A DNA stretch of 38,246 bases from CAYSGX01 sp964518215 (lineage in GTDB: Bacteria; Bacteroidota; Bacteroidia; Chitinophagales; CAIOSU01). The notes below the pieces were generated by a model that saw only the letters and a program-made list of their open reading frames with translations, had not been told where the DNA came from and did no database searches. Position numbers and translations under genes: made by a program. Each line of letters opens with the position of its first letter. Position 1 is the first letter of the stretch. This document shows positions 27,498 through 35,223 of the stretch, piece after piece. The stretch lies in assembly GCA_964518215.1 (NCBI GenBank), contig CAZFFP010000035.1, forward strand, positions 1 to 38,246, read 5' to 3'.

Positions 27498-27505
27498 CAA
27501 AAATA
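27498..27505 (-). promoter_or_regulatory. TAnnTTTG -7 box of the CCA-adding enzyme gene
   Basis: On the minus strand TATTTTTG matches the consensus and ends 17 bases before the ATG at 27480. An ATAGTTT/AAACTAT inverted repeat (27516-27522 and 27533-27539) lies just upstream and could be an operator, though it may be chance in AT-rich DNA. Confidence 0.4.
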
Positions 27506-27733
27506 ATACTATCATATAGTTTTCATTCTTTCAAACTATGTTTGCTTTTTTATTTTGAGAAAAAAAATGATGCTGTAAAATGAGTATTTAACCTGGATTT
27601 TTAGCTGTATCGAAATGAAATTAAGCGGACATTTATTAAAAACTTTTCCACAATAATATTTTGAAAAACAAATTTTTCTGTTTTTTTTGCAAAAAGTATA
27701 TACATTTAGCGCAAAACAAAGAATAAGCGAGTA

Positions 27734-28561
27734 ATGGCAAAGACAAATACCTCAAAAAGTAAGGCGAAAGCAACTGTCAGTAAAAAAGCGACACCTAAAA
27801 AAACAACTGTAACAACTAAACCGGCTGCAAAAAAACCGACACCTGTAAAAAAAGCAGCGGCTAAGAAAACTACTTTGGCTAAAGTTGTCGCCAAGAAACC
27901 TGTTCCAAAGCCGGTGAAACCTGCTAAAAAGCCCGCAGAGAAAAAGCCTGTTGCTAAAAAAGAAACTCCTGTAGTTTCAAAAAAGAAAGCAGAGGCTCCC
28001 GTTAATGTTGCTAAAGTTGAACCTGCAAAAGTTGTAGTTAAGGAAAAGCCTGCGCCTAAAAGAGCGCGCTCCAGAAAAGAAAAGAAGGGCAAGAAAGGCA
28101 AGAAGACGATGATAATCAACGACCTTGAGCCTCAAATTTCTGCGCCTATTCCTTATGAAAAACCTACCATTACCCATAGCGAAAGTGGTAAGGCTATTTA
28201 TACCAGAGAATATGTTGTGAAATCTTCTCCTGCAATTTTATTCGATTTTGTTACTACTCCTTCAGGACTGGTTCAATGGTTTGCAGATAAAGTAGATATT
28301 AATGGCGATACCATTACTTTTAATTGGAAAGGCTCTGAAGAGAGCGCTTTGATTATTGACTGGATTGAAGAAGACCGCGTTAAATATCGTTGGGAATGGA
28401 GCGAAGACGATGAGTTTTTCCAGTTTCGCATATATAAAAACGACATTACCAGCGATACCATTTTGGAAATAACCGATTTTAGCGAACCGGATGAAGTTGA
28501 TGACCAAAAACGGCTTTGGGATAGTCAGGTAACTCGTTTGATTCGTGCTGTGGGAGGTTGA
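27734..28561 (+). CDS. Histone H1-like Lys/Ala/Pro-rich tail fused to a START-like (AHSA1/SRPBCC) domain
   Basis: The protein has 275 residues. The first 125 contain 41 lysines plus many Ala, Pro and Thr in KKA, KKP and KPAKK steps, like bacterial histone H1/Hc1-type or AlgP-like tails, ending in a basic block RARSRKEKKGKKGKK. From about 157 to 275 is a START-like domain: REYVVKSSPAILFDFV, PSGLVQWFADKV, FNWKGSEE, LEITDFSEPDEV, LWDSQVTRL. From memory that domain is a stand-alone protein of about 130 residues throughout Bacteroidota. Met126 (ATG at 28109) could be an internal start for a short form. DNA or RNA binding by the tail is inference; the function of the domain is not known. Confidence 0.88.
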   Translation: MAKTNTSKSKAKATVSKKATPKKTTVTTKPAAKKPTPVKKAAAKKTTLAKVVAKKPVPKPVKPAKKPAEKKPVAKKETPVVSKKKAEAPVNVAKVEPAKVVVKEKPAPKRARSRKEKKGKKGKKTMIINDLEPQISAPIPYEKPTITHSESGKAIYTREYVVKSSPAILFDFVTTPSGLVQWFADKVDINGDTITFNWKGSEESALIIDWIEEDRVKYRWEWSEDDEFFQFRIYKNDITSDTILEITDFSEPDEVDDQKRLWDSQVTRLIRAVGG

Positions 28562-28570
28562 TGCTTTTTT

Positions 28571-29221
28571 CTATGATTCATGGTTTGGCAGCAAATAACT
28601 TTGCATTAAAACTATAATATTGGGATAAGTCTGTTTCAAAATTTCCTGCAGTTCCTTTGGTTCAATCCATTTAATGTCGGTGATGCCTTCTTCAGTTTGA
28701 GGGATTAATTCGGTATCGTCCGAAAACATTTCAAACCAAATGGTTTCTTTTAAAACCTTAACATCGCGATCAGCGTAGGTGTGATAGGTGTTGGGCAGCT
28801 CTTCGATAGCTTTCAGATTTTTGATGCCCGTTTCTTCCATAACTTCTCTAAGGGCGGTTTCTTGAGTGTTTTCACCGGCTTCCATTTTTCCTTTAGGCAA
28901 ATCCCAAAAGCCGTTTCTAAATATGAAAAGTATATCGCCATTACTATTGAATACTATTCCTCCGGCAGCAATAATGTGTTTTTGAAATAATGTTTTCACA
29001 TTATTAAAAATATTTTTTGTTTCGTGGAAGAAAATTTCAACCGTTTCTAATCTGCCGTTTTCCAGCGTTTTCACAATGTTTCCGATTTCCGATTTTATTT
29101 CAAGAAGCGATACATATCGCTCTTTGCCATTTGTTTTCAGCAGCACAGAATTTTTCAGTCGCGGGTTATGCACTATTGAAAGCGCTCTTCCTTCTATGAA
29201 AATTGTATAGTTTTGAGACAT
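28571..29221 (-). CDS. NUDIX hydrolase
   Basis: The protein has 216 residues from the ATG at 29221. The Nudix box at 111-133 fits G-x5-E-x7-REV-x-EE-x-GI exactly (GKMEAGE, ALREVMEETGI), so the metal-dependent pyrophosphohydrolase core is intact. An N-terminal domain of about 80 residues (YTIFIEGRALSIVHNP) precedes it, longer than in minimal MutT proteins; its role is unknown. The substrate cannot be named (NTP, ADP-ribose and others are possible). Its start codon overlaps that of the divergent pyrE at a single CATG. An upstream ATG at 29230 would move the start further into pyrE and is less likely. Confidence 0.9.
   Translation of the reverse strand: MSQNYTIFIEGRALSIVHNPRLKNSVLLKTNGKERYVSLLEIKSEIGNIVKTLENGRLETVEIFFHETKNIFNNVKTLFQKHIIAAGGIVFNSNGDILFIFRNGFWDLPKGKMEAGENTQETALREVMEETGIKNLKAIEELPNTYHTYADRDVKVLKETIWFEMFSDDTELIPQTEEGITDIKWIEPKELQEILKQTYPNIIVLMQSYLLPNHES
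29208..29215 (+). promoter_or_regulatory. TAnnTTTG -7 box of pyrE inside the NUDIX gene
   Basis: TAGTTTTG matches the -7 consensus and ends four bases before the pyrE ATG, within codons 3-5 of the divergent NUDIX gene. It predicts a leaderless or near-leaderless pyrE transcript. Confidence 0.4.
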
Positions 29222-29870
29222 GATTACCAATCGCGAAACTGCTCAGAATGTAGCAGCTTATCTGCTGCAAATTAAGGCAATTAAACTGCAACCTCAAATG
29301 CCTTTCATTTGGGCTTCGGGCTGGAAGTCGCCCATTTATTGCGATAACAGGGTTGCTTTGTCATATCCCCACATCAGAACTTACATCAAAGAACACCTGG
29401 CAAAAGGAATTTCGCTGCATTATCCCGAAGTGGAAGCTATAGCAGGGATTGCAACTGCCGGCATTGCACAAGGTGCCTTGGTTGCCGAATATTTGAATCT
29501 GCCTTTTTTGTATGTTCGCCCCGAACCGAAGAAACACGGCATGGGTAATCAAATAGAGGGTAGGGCAGAAGCAGGGCAAAAAATTGTTTTGATAGAAGAT
29601 TTAATTTCTACCGGAGGAAGTTGCCTTAAAGCCGTTCCGCCACTGAAAGAAGCAGGGTGCGAAGTGTTGGGTGTGGCTGCTATTTTTAATTATGGTTTTC
29701 AAACGGCTATTGATAATTTCAAGAACGATAATATCCCTTTCTTCAACCTTTCTGATTACGATACTTTGATAGAAATAGCCTCCGAATCGGGCTATGTTGC
29801 TAAAGAAGATTTGGAAACTCTTAAAACATGGAAACAAGCGCCTTCCGAATGGACAGGCGCTGTTGCATAA
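29220..29870 (+). CDS. pyrE: Orotate phosphoribosyltransferase
   Basis: The protein has 216 residues. It joins orotate to PRPP to form OMP in pyrimidine synthesis. Family landmarks are KLQPQMPFIWASGWKSPIY, CDNR, the lysine-rich PEPKKHGMGNQIEG loop, and the PRPP-binding motif VLIEDLISTGGS. The start MITNRETA aligns with Bacteroidota PyrE proteins. The ATG at 29220 shares CATG with the NUDIX start on the other strand. The stop is six bases before the epimerase gene, so pyrE appears to lead an operon into nucleotide-sugar genes. Confidence 0.96.
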   Translation: MITNRETAQNVAAYLLQIKAIKLQPQMPFIWASGWKSPIYCDNRVALSYPHIRTYIKEHLAKGISLHYPEVEAIAGIATAGIAQGALVAEYLNLPFLYVRPEPKKHGMGNQIEGRAEAGQKIVLIEDLISTGGSCLKAVPPLKEAGCEVLGVAAIFNYGFQTAIDNFKNDNIPFFNLSDYDTLIEIASESGYVAKEDLETLKTWKQAPSEWTGAVA

Positions 29871-29876
29871 CTATCT

Positions 29877-30851
29877 ATGAAACAATTTCACTCTTTAGAT
29901 TTAAGCGATAAAATTTTTTTGATAACCGGTGGAGCCGGATTCATAGGTTCTCATATTGCCGAATATTTATGCAATAATGGAGCTATGAAGGTGAGAATAT
30001 TAGACAATATGCTCACCGGAAGCCAAAGCAATATTGATTTGCTTTCTCAATTCCCCAATTTTGAATATTTCCCGGGCGATATTCGCGATTTAGATACTTG
30101 CAGAAAAGCAATGGAAGGAGTGGACTTTGTGTCGCATCAGGCAGCCTTAGGCTCTGTGCCGCGTTCCATTTTGGAGCCTGAAAATACTACTGCCATTAAT
30201 GTCAATGGAACACTTCATGTAATGATTGCTGCTAAAGATGCCGGAGTGAAACGTTTTGTTTATGCTTCGTCCTCATCTGTTTATGGCGATAATCCTGATT
30301 TGCCGAAGATTGAAGAAAAAATAGGCAAACATCTTTCGCCCTATGCCGTGAGCAAGTATGCCAACGAATTGTATGCCGGAGTGTTTTATTTGAATTACGG
30401 ATTGCAAACCATTGGCTTGCGATACTTTAATGTGTTTGGTCCGCGACAAAACCCCAACGGACCGTATGCCGCAGTAATACCATTATTTATTGATGGAATA
30501 AAAAACAACAGTCCCGTTTATATTAATGGCGATGGCAAGCAATCGCGTGATTTTACATACATAGAAAATGTAGTTCAAATAAATATCAAAGCGTTGTTTG
30601 CGTCAGAATCTGCCATAAACAATGTGTATAATGTAGCCGTGGGTGAAAATTTTTCCGTGAATCATTTGTATGATGAAATAGCCGCCTTGTTGAATTCCAA
30701 TCAAAGAGCTATTCACAGAGAAGAGCGTCAGGGCGATATTCGCGATTCGTTGGCAGATATTTCAAAAGCTCAAAAACTATTAAGTTATTCGCCTGAAATA
30801 AAATTTAAAGACGGGCTTTTAAAAACGATTGAATATTTTCGCAACCATTAA
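29877..30851 (+). CDS. UDP-N-acetylhexosamine 4-epimerase-like SDR (WbpP/TviC type)
   Basis: The protein has 324 residues of the extended short-chain dehydrogenase class. The NAD-binding GGAGFIGSH is near residue 20. HQAALGSVPRSI is typical of WbpP/TviC-type epimerases acting on UDP-GlcNAc/GalNAc, sometimes on the uronic acids. The catalytic pair is Tyr156 and Lys160 in SPYAVSKYANE. RYFNVFGPRQNPNG and NGDGKQSRDFTYIENV follow. It is six bases after pyrE and 27 bases before rfbC, so it probably supplies a sugar nucleotide for surface polysaccharide. The exact substrate (UDP-GlcNAc, UDP-GlcNAcA or UDP-Glc) is inferred only from the subgroup. Confidence 0.85.
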   Translation: MKQFHSLDLSDKIFLITGGAGFIGSHIAEYLCNNGAMKVRILDNMLTGSQSNIDLLSQFPNFEYFPGDIRDLDTCRKAMEGVDFVSHQAALGSVPRSILEPENTTAINVNGTLHVMIAAKDAGVKRFVYASSSSVYGDNPDLPKIEEKIGKHLSPYAVSKYANELYAGVFYLNYGLQTIGLRYFNVFGPRQNPNGPYAAVIPLFIDGIKNNSPVYINGDGKQSRDFTYIENVVQINIKALFASESAINNVYNVAVGENFSVNHLYDEIAALLNSNQRAIHREERQGDIRDSLADISKAQKLLSYSPEIKFKDGLLKTIEYFRNH

Positions 30852-30878
30852 TGGTTTTTATTAACTATCCTGCTTCTG

Positions 30879-31439
30879 ATGAAACTTATTGAAACACCTA
30901 TTCCCGGTTTATTTGTCTTAGAGCCTAAAGTTTTTGAAGATGCACGCGGCTATTTTTATGAAAGTTACAATCGAAATACCTTTCATAAATTGGGAATCGA
31001 CAACGATTTCGTTCAGGACAACCAATCTAAATCGAATAAAGGAGTGCTGCGTGGATTGCACTATCAATTAGAGCCATTTGCTCAGGCAAAATTGGTGAGA
31101 GTCATCAGCGGCTCTGTGTTCGATGTGGCAGTAGATATACGCAAAGGCTCACCTACATTCGGCAAATGGTTTGGCGAAATTCTTTCTGCCGAAAACAAAA
31201 AACAAATGTTAGTGCCACGGGGCTTTGCTCATGGTTTTTTGGTCCTCGAAGACAATACCGAGTTTTACTACAAGTGCGATAATTTTTACTCCAAACCTCA
31301 CGACAGAGGTATCAAATTCGATGACCCGGAAATTGGTATTCAGTGGAATTTTCCCGATGAAAACTTATTGCTTTCTGAGAAGGACAAAACAGCTCCTTTG
31401 CTGAAATCGCTTCAACCATCAGATTTGTTTGTGTATTAA
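30879..31439 (+). CDS. rfbC: dTDP-4-dehydrorhamnose 3,5-epimerase
   Basis: The protein has 186 residues of the RmlC cupin family. It converts dTDP-4-keto-6-deoxyglucose to the L-lyxo isomer in dTDP-rhamnose synthesis. Family motifs are GLFVLEPKVFEDARGYFYESY, QDNQSKSNKGVLRGLHYQ (with the catalytic His), DVAVDIRKGSPTFGKW, VPRGFAHGFLVL and YKCDNFY. The other rhamnose genes (rfbA, rfbB, rfbD) are not in the window. It is the last gene of the pyrE operon and converges with mazG. Confidence 0.95.
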   Translation: MKLIETPIPGLFVLEPKVFEDARGYFYESYNRNTFHKLGIDNDFVQDNQSKSNKGVLRGLHYQLEPFAQAKLVRVISGSVFDVAVDIRKGSPTFGKWFGEILSAENKKQMLVPRGFAHGFLVLEDNTEFYYKCDNFYSKPHDRGIKFDDPEIGIQWNFPDENLLLSEKDKTAPLLKSLQPSDLFVY

Positions 31440-31476
31440 TATTGCCGATATTTCTGTGCATGAATAATTTTATGAA

Positions 31477-32244
31477 CTATTCCTTTCGTTTCGCTTCATT
31501 CCACAAACTATCCATTTCGTTGAGTGTCATTTCGGTAAGATTTTTATTGAATTGCAGCGCCTGTTGTTCAATATATTGAAATCGCCTGATGAATTTCTTG
31601 TTGCATTTTTCGAGCGTTTGTTCAGGGTCTATTTTCAAAAATCTGGAATAGTTGATAAGCGCAAAAAGCAAATCGCCAAACTCTTCTTCGATTTTTTGTT
31701 TATCTCCGTTGACAACGGCTTCATTCAATTCTGAAAATTCTTCTTCTACTTTTTCAAAAACCTGTTCAATATTTTCCCATTCGAAACCCACTTGTTTGGC
31801 TTTGTCTTGAATGCGCAGCGCTTTTACCACTGCCGGCAATGATTTCGGAACGCCTTGCAATACCGAAGTTTTTCCCTCCCGGAGTTTTATTTTTTCCCAG
31901 TTGGCTTTCACTGCATCTTCATCAGCAAGTTTCATATCGCCATAAATATGCGGATGACGGGCAATCAGTTTATCGCACACATCATTGATAACATCTGCAA
32001 TATCGAAAGCGCCTTTTTCAGAAGCGATTTTCGAGTAAAAAACCAAGTGCAGCATCAGGTCGCCTAATTCTTCTTTAATGCCATCCATATCTTGTTCATC
32101 AATGGCATCTACCAATTCGTAAACTTCTTCAATAGTGAGTATTCGCAACGATTCAATAGTTTGTTTTTTATCCCACGGACATTTTTCGCGCAGGTCATCC
32201 ATTACCTCCAGTAATCGTCCGAAACTCTTCAGCTTATTTTGCAT
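31477..32244 (-). CDS. mazG: Nucleoside triphosphate pyrophosphohydrolase MazG
   Basis: The protein has 255 residues of the two-domain all-alpha MazG type. It hydrolyses (d)NTPs to monophosphates and protects against aberrant nucleotides or modulates (p)ppGpp. The N-terminal domain shows CPWDKKQTIESLR, EEVYELVDAI and EELGDLMLHLVFYS; the C-terminal domain repeats the metal-binding helix pattern as EEFSELNEAV and EEEFGDLLFALINYSR. Both EExxE/ExxD motifs are intact. It is followed by a convergent rfbC and is not next to mazEF, so it acts here as a housekeeping pyrophosphatase. Confidence 0.95.
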   Translation of the reverse strand: MQNKLKSFGRLLEVMDDLREKCPWDKKQTIESLRILTIEEVYELVDAIDEQDMDGIKEELGDLMLHLVFYSKIASEKGAFDIADVINDVCDKLIARHPHIYGDMKLADEDAVKANWEKIKLREGKTSVLQGVPKSLPAVVKALRIQDKAKQVGFEWENIEQVFEKVEEEFSELNEAVVNGDKQKIEEEFGDLLFALINYSRFLKIDPEQTLEKCNKKFIRRFQYIEQQALQFNKNLTEMTLNEMDSLWNEAKRKE

Positions 32245-32322
32245 CTTTGTGTAGATTTTTAACGGTTTGAACTATGCTTCACAAACACCTGTTGTCTTCA
32301 TAGTTCATAAAAATACTACAAA

Positions 32323-32523
32323 ATGGTTCTCACCACAGTAATTGCTACAATCATCATTATGGGGCTTGCTTTTGCAATGATAGCTACCCGAATTATATTA
32401 GTTAAAAATGGGGAATTCAGAGGCACTTGTGCTACCAATAACCCCATGCTTACCAATCAGATAGGCGAATGTTCTGTATGCGGAAAAAAGCCTGAGGAAG
32501 AATGTAAAAATGAAAATAAGTAA
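32323..32523 (+). CDS. Small single-helix membrane protein with four C-terminal cysteines
   Basis: The protein has 66 residues. One N-terminal membrane helix (about 3-26) is followed by FRGTCATNNP, then GECSVCGKKPEEECKN. The four Cys (GTC, GEC, SVC, EEC) resemble a metal or Fe-S site. The layout, with membrane helix then GTC/GSC then CxxCG, recalls NqrM/DUF539, which is needed for sodium-NQR assembly, but the match is partial and no nqr gene is near. The ATG at 32323 gives the helix immediately. It is divergent from mazG and its stop is nine bases from the convergent DUF4412-like gene. Confidence 0.65.
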   Translation: MVLTTVIATIIIMGLAFAMIATRIILVKNGEFRGTCATNNPMLTNQIGECSVCGKKPEEECKNENK

Positions 32524-32532
32524 GCGGGTTGC

Positions 32533-33195
32533 TTACTGCTGTCCTTCTTTCATAATTGCAGCAGGGTCCATGTATTCGCTGCCCACTACAAATTCATCAT
32601 CGCTTATAGGAGTGGCTTTAATGGATATAATTTTTTGCGACACCAACACTTTTCCATCCGCACCTATTATTTCTATTTCGAGCGGAAAACCGGTTATTTT
32701 TCTTAATTGGAAATAGGAAAATGCGCCATTTGCTCTCAGATTTTTGGGCAAAATATCAATGCTTAAAGGAACCTCTTTACTCATCCAGCATACCGTTCTT
32801 CTTTCGGGCGATTTAAGCGTGAGTTGGTCTGCTTTGTATGATTCAATCATTCTTACATTACTCTCAAAGCTGTGTTCGACATACCTGGTATTATCAAATG
32901 AAGAAGGCGGAACATTCGATGTGTAAACTTTCTTTTCTCCTTTAGACTCCACTAGCAGTTTCATTTTAGGCTCTTTGTTGTCTATAAGCATCACTTGATT
33001 GTATTTTCTTTCACCCATCGTGCCTTCATACTCCAGACGATGTTTATCGCCTTTTATTTTCCATACAATGGTAACATTATCGTTCTTTTCTGCCACATAC
33101 ATGTTTATGGTAACGATGCCCTCAAAATTTTGTGCAGAAATGAATAGTGTTGAAAGCGCAAAAAATGCTGACAGGAGAATGATTTTATAATTCAT
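32533..33195 (-). CDS. DUF4412-like secreted protein
   Basis: The protein has 220 residues. A signal peptide (1-21, ending FISAQ) precedes a beta-rich domain: FEGIVTINMYV, TIVWKIKGDKHRLEYEG, YNQVMLIDNKEPKMKLLV, then GFPLEIEIIGADGKVL near the end. This pattern (F-x-G-x-I, K-I-K-G-D/N-K-x-R, P-L-E-I) matches DUF4412 as I remember it, a periplasmic domain of unknown function in Bacteroidota, possibly LolA/LolB-like in fold. It ends nine bases from the convergent four-cysteine protein. Confidence in the domain name is moderate. Confidence 0.65.
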   Translation of the reverse strand: MNYKIILLSAFFALSTLFISAQNFEGIVTINMYVAEKNDNVTIVWKIKGDKHRLEYEGTMGERKYNQVMLIDNKEPKMKLLVESKGEKKVYTSNVPPSSFDNTRYVEHSFESNVRMIESYKADQLTLKSPERRTVCWMSKEVPLSIDILPKNLRANGAFSYFQLRKITGFPLEIEIIGADGKVLVSQKIISIKATPISDDEFVVGSEYMDPAAIMKEGQQ

Positions 33196-33419
33196 GGCAA
33201 ATGATTTTATGAGTTAAAATTTCACCGGTAAGGATGAACATATTTTTGTGTTTACAATTTTAGGTGAACACCATTGATTCTTTGGAATTAAATATGCAGA
33301 AGCCATTGGTGATTGTTGATAAAAACAACATTATTGTATGGTTTAATGGAATTTGCTTTTGAAATTTCAGAAGGAAGACCATTAAAGCGGTGCGTTCCAA
33401 TAGCTCACCGAATTCTTCA

Positions 33420-33427
33420 TATTTTTG
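33420..33427 (+). promoter_or_regulatory. TAnnTTTG -7 box before scoA
   Basis: TATTTTTG matches the -7 consensus and ends 20 bases before the ATG at 33448. It supports that start over the in-frame ATG at 33313, because the -7 box would otherwise lie inside the coding sequence. Confidence 0.45.
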
Positions 33428-33447
33428 AAGCCAAACTCAACAACACT

Positions 33448-34143
33448 ATGAACAAAGTAGTAGCCAATGCCGATGAAGCCATCAAAAATATTCAGGATGG
33501 CATGACGCTGATGTTGGGCGGATTCGGGCTGTGCGGCATTCCCGAAAATTGTATTACAGCCTTAGTCAAAAAAGGCGTTAAAAATCTCACCTGCATTTCG
33601 AACAATGCCGGGGTTGACGATTTCGGTATCGGGCTGATGTTGCAACAGAAGCAGGTTAAAAAAATGATTTCGTCTTACGTGGGCGAAAATGCCGAATTCG
33701 AACGCCAGTTGCTGAGTGGCGAATTAGAAGTAGAACTGATTCCGCAAGGAACACTTGCCACACGCTGCCTCATGGCGGGCTATGGCATTCCTGCATTTTA
33801 TACGCCTGCCGGAGCCGGAACTGAAGTTGCCGAAGGCAAAGAATCGAGAACATTTAAAGGAAAAGAGCATCTGCTCGAACACGCTTTCGAATCGCACTTT
33901 GCATTGGTGAAAGCATGGAAAGGCGATGAATCAGGCAACCTGATATTTAAAGGCACAGCAAGAAACTTCAACCCCTTGATGGCAATGGCAGGAAGAATTA
34001 CTATTGCCGAAGTGGAAGAATTGGTTCCCGTAGGAACATTAGACCCAAATGAAATTCACACACCCGGAATATTTGTAAACAGAGTTTTTCAGGGAGTGAA
34101 TTATGAAAAACGAATTGAACAGCGCACGGTGAGGAAGGGATAA
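33448..34143 (+). CDS. scoA: 3-oxoacid CoA-transferase subunit A
   Basis: The protein has 231 residues from the ATG at 33448, which opens MNKVVANADEAI; the frame extends 45 residues further upstream without homology. It forms, with subunit B, the succinyl-CoA:3-ketoacid (or acetoacetate) CoA-transferase of ketone-body use. Landmarks are GGFGLCGIPE near residue 25, NNAGVDDFGIGLM, and SYVGENAEFERQ. The catalytic Glu lies on subunit B. The partner gene is not adjacent: a small lipoprotein gene and repeats (34144-35555) separate them, which is unusual. The reverse reaction (activating acetoacetate with succinyl-CoA) fits the other acyl-CoA genes here. Confidence 0.93.
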   Translation: MNKVVANADEAIKNIQDGMTLMLGGFGLCGIPENCITALVKKGVKNLTCISNNAGVDDFGIGLMLQQKQVKKMISSYVGENAEFERQLLSGELEVELIPQGTLATRCLMAGYGIPAFYTPAGAGTEVAEGKESRTFKGKEHLLEHAFESHFALVKAWKGDESGNLIFKGTARNFNPLMAMAGRITIAEVEELVPVGTLDPNEIHTPGIFVNRVFQGVNYEKRIEQRTVRKG

Positions 34144-34252
34144 GCTGATAATGACAAATCAGAGACTTGCCTTTCATCGGTAGTTCCATCATCTTCCTAT
34201 AGAAATGCTTGGCGTGGAAGATTAAGAACAAACAGGATATTAAATTTTGAAC

Positions 34253-34654
34253 ATGAAACAGATACTTATATTCATTTTATTGTCGCTGATATTATCAGCT
34301 TCAAAATGCAAAAAGGAGGAAGATGATTGTCATTACGAAATCACAATAATGAATAACTCTAATCAGGATATTATTGCTGCCTTAAAGTTTACTAATCCTG
34401 ATAATAAATGTATTCTTAGTGGTCATGTTATTTTACCCAATGAAAATTACAAACATTCTATAAAGAATTGTTGGGAAATTAGACTTTCTAACTCGACTCC
34501 TTATGATTTATACATAGTTGATACTATACATTACAACTCTCCCAATGTGTTTTACTCCTGTGATTCTATCGAGCATTACAATATGGTATTAAAGCATTAT
34601 GTGTTGACGCTGGATGATTTAAGGAGTATCAATTTTACAATAACTTATCCATGA
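34253..34654 (+). CDS. Small lipoprotein of unknown function between scoA and scoB
   Basis: The protein has 133 residues from the ATG at 34253; a TTG six bases earlier is possible. The hydrophobic N-terminus ends in LSASKC with Lys before the Cys, a poor lipobox, but Cys is followed by KKEEDD, which resembles the surface lipoprotein export signal of Bacteroidota. The rest looks like a single beta domain (EITIMNNSNQDIIAALKF) ending YVLTLDDLRSINFTITYP. I half-recall short Bacteroidota proteins with this ending but no function. Its codon use is more AT-rich than the flanking scoA and scoB, consistent with later arrival. The function is unknown. Confidence 0.7.
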   Translation: MKQILIFILLSLILSASKCKKEEDDCHYEITIMNNSNQDIIAALKFTNPDNKCILSGHVILPNENYKHSIKNCWEIRLSNSTPYDLYIVDTIHYNSPNVFYSCDSIEHYNMVLKHYVLTLDDLRSINFTITYP

Positions 34655-34787
34655 AAAATATCCCAACTGGCGCGAGAATGAAGCGCAGCAATAAGCGTTT
34701 GCCTTCTCGTGCTTTCAACCAACGCACCAAAAGTCCCCCTTGCGCGTAGCCATTTGTGTGAAAGCGATAGGGGGCAGGGGGATGATT

Positions 34788-34986
34788 CACAGCCCATCAA
34801 AAAAATCAATCAAATCATAGTTTAGACAACCGCCCCGCAATCAAAGCCCGTATTCTATGTTTACGCACCACGCTCTGTCTTTCTGAGTGAAGCGTAGCGA
34901 AACGAAGAATCTAAGTTTTGATATTTACTCAACCTTCATTCATCGCTTAGATTGTTCCCTACGTGTGAGGTTGAGTGATTGTAGCT
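34788..34986. repeat. Direct repeat copy 1 (199 bp)
   Basis: It starts CACAGCCCATCA and ends GATTGTAGCT. It matches 35224-35421 with one indel and about eight substitutions, all in the first 85 bases; the last 115 bases are identical. It contains ACTCAACC and GGTTGAGT as inverted arms, and AATCTAAG facing CTTAGATT. The core CTTTCTGAGTGAAGCG...GAAGAATCTA is of a type seen dispersed in many genomes. Confidence 0.9.
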
Positions 34987-35006
34987 ATGAGAACAAACCA
35001 TGAGTG

Positions 35007-35135
35007 ATCGTCTTTGCGAGCGAAACAAAGTGGAGCGAAGCAATCTCATTCAGCCTTCAGAAATCTGAAATCGGTCTTCAACAGATGGCTTCGTCATGCC
35101 GCGCACAAGGCTGCTCCATTCCTCGCCATGACGAA
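35007..35135. mobile_element. MITE-like element with imperfect terminal inverted repeats
   Basis: The left end TCGTCTTTGCGAG and the right end CTCGCCATGACGA are inverted copies with two mismatches. Inside, GAGCGAAGCAATCTC and GATGGCTTCGTCATGCC are of the GTCATTGCGAGCGAAGCAATCTC type that I recognise as a non-coding dispersed repeat. At 129 bp and with no gene, it fits a non-autonomous or decayed repeat. Whether it moves is unknown. Confidence 0.6.
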
Positions 35136-35223
35136 TACTCGAACTTTTGACTATTTCTTAGTTTATGAATCGTTCAATAATCCGTGTAATCCTGTAATCC
35201 GCTTCATCCGCGATTCAGACAAT

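Noticed and set aside
27643..27651. TTTTCCACA in an AT-rich divergent region, a near DnaA box.
   Set aside because: A single box without others, and no dnaA, dnaN or similar neighbours; not enough for an origin.
27706..28119. A 137-codon minus-strand frame opposite the lysine-rich tail.
   Set aside because: Its Phe/Leu/Val-rich content is the mirror of the lysine codons on the plus strand and has no independent support.
33313..33447. Upstream extension of scoA.
   Set aside because: No homology, and a consensus -7 box lies inside it just before the ATG at 33448.
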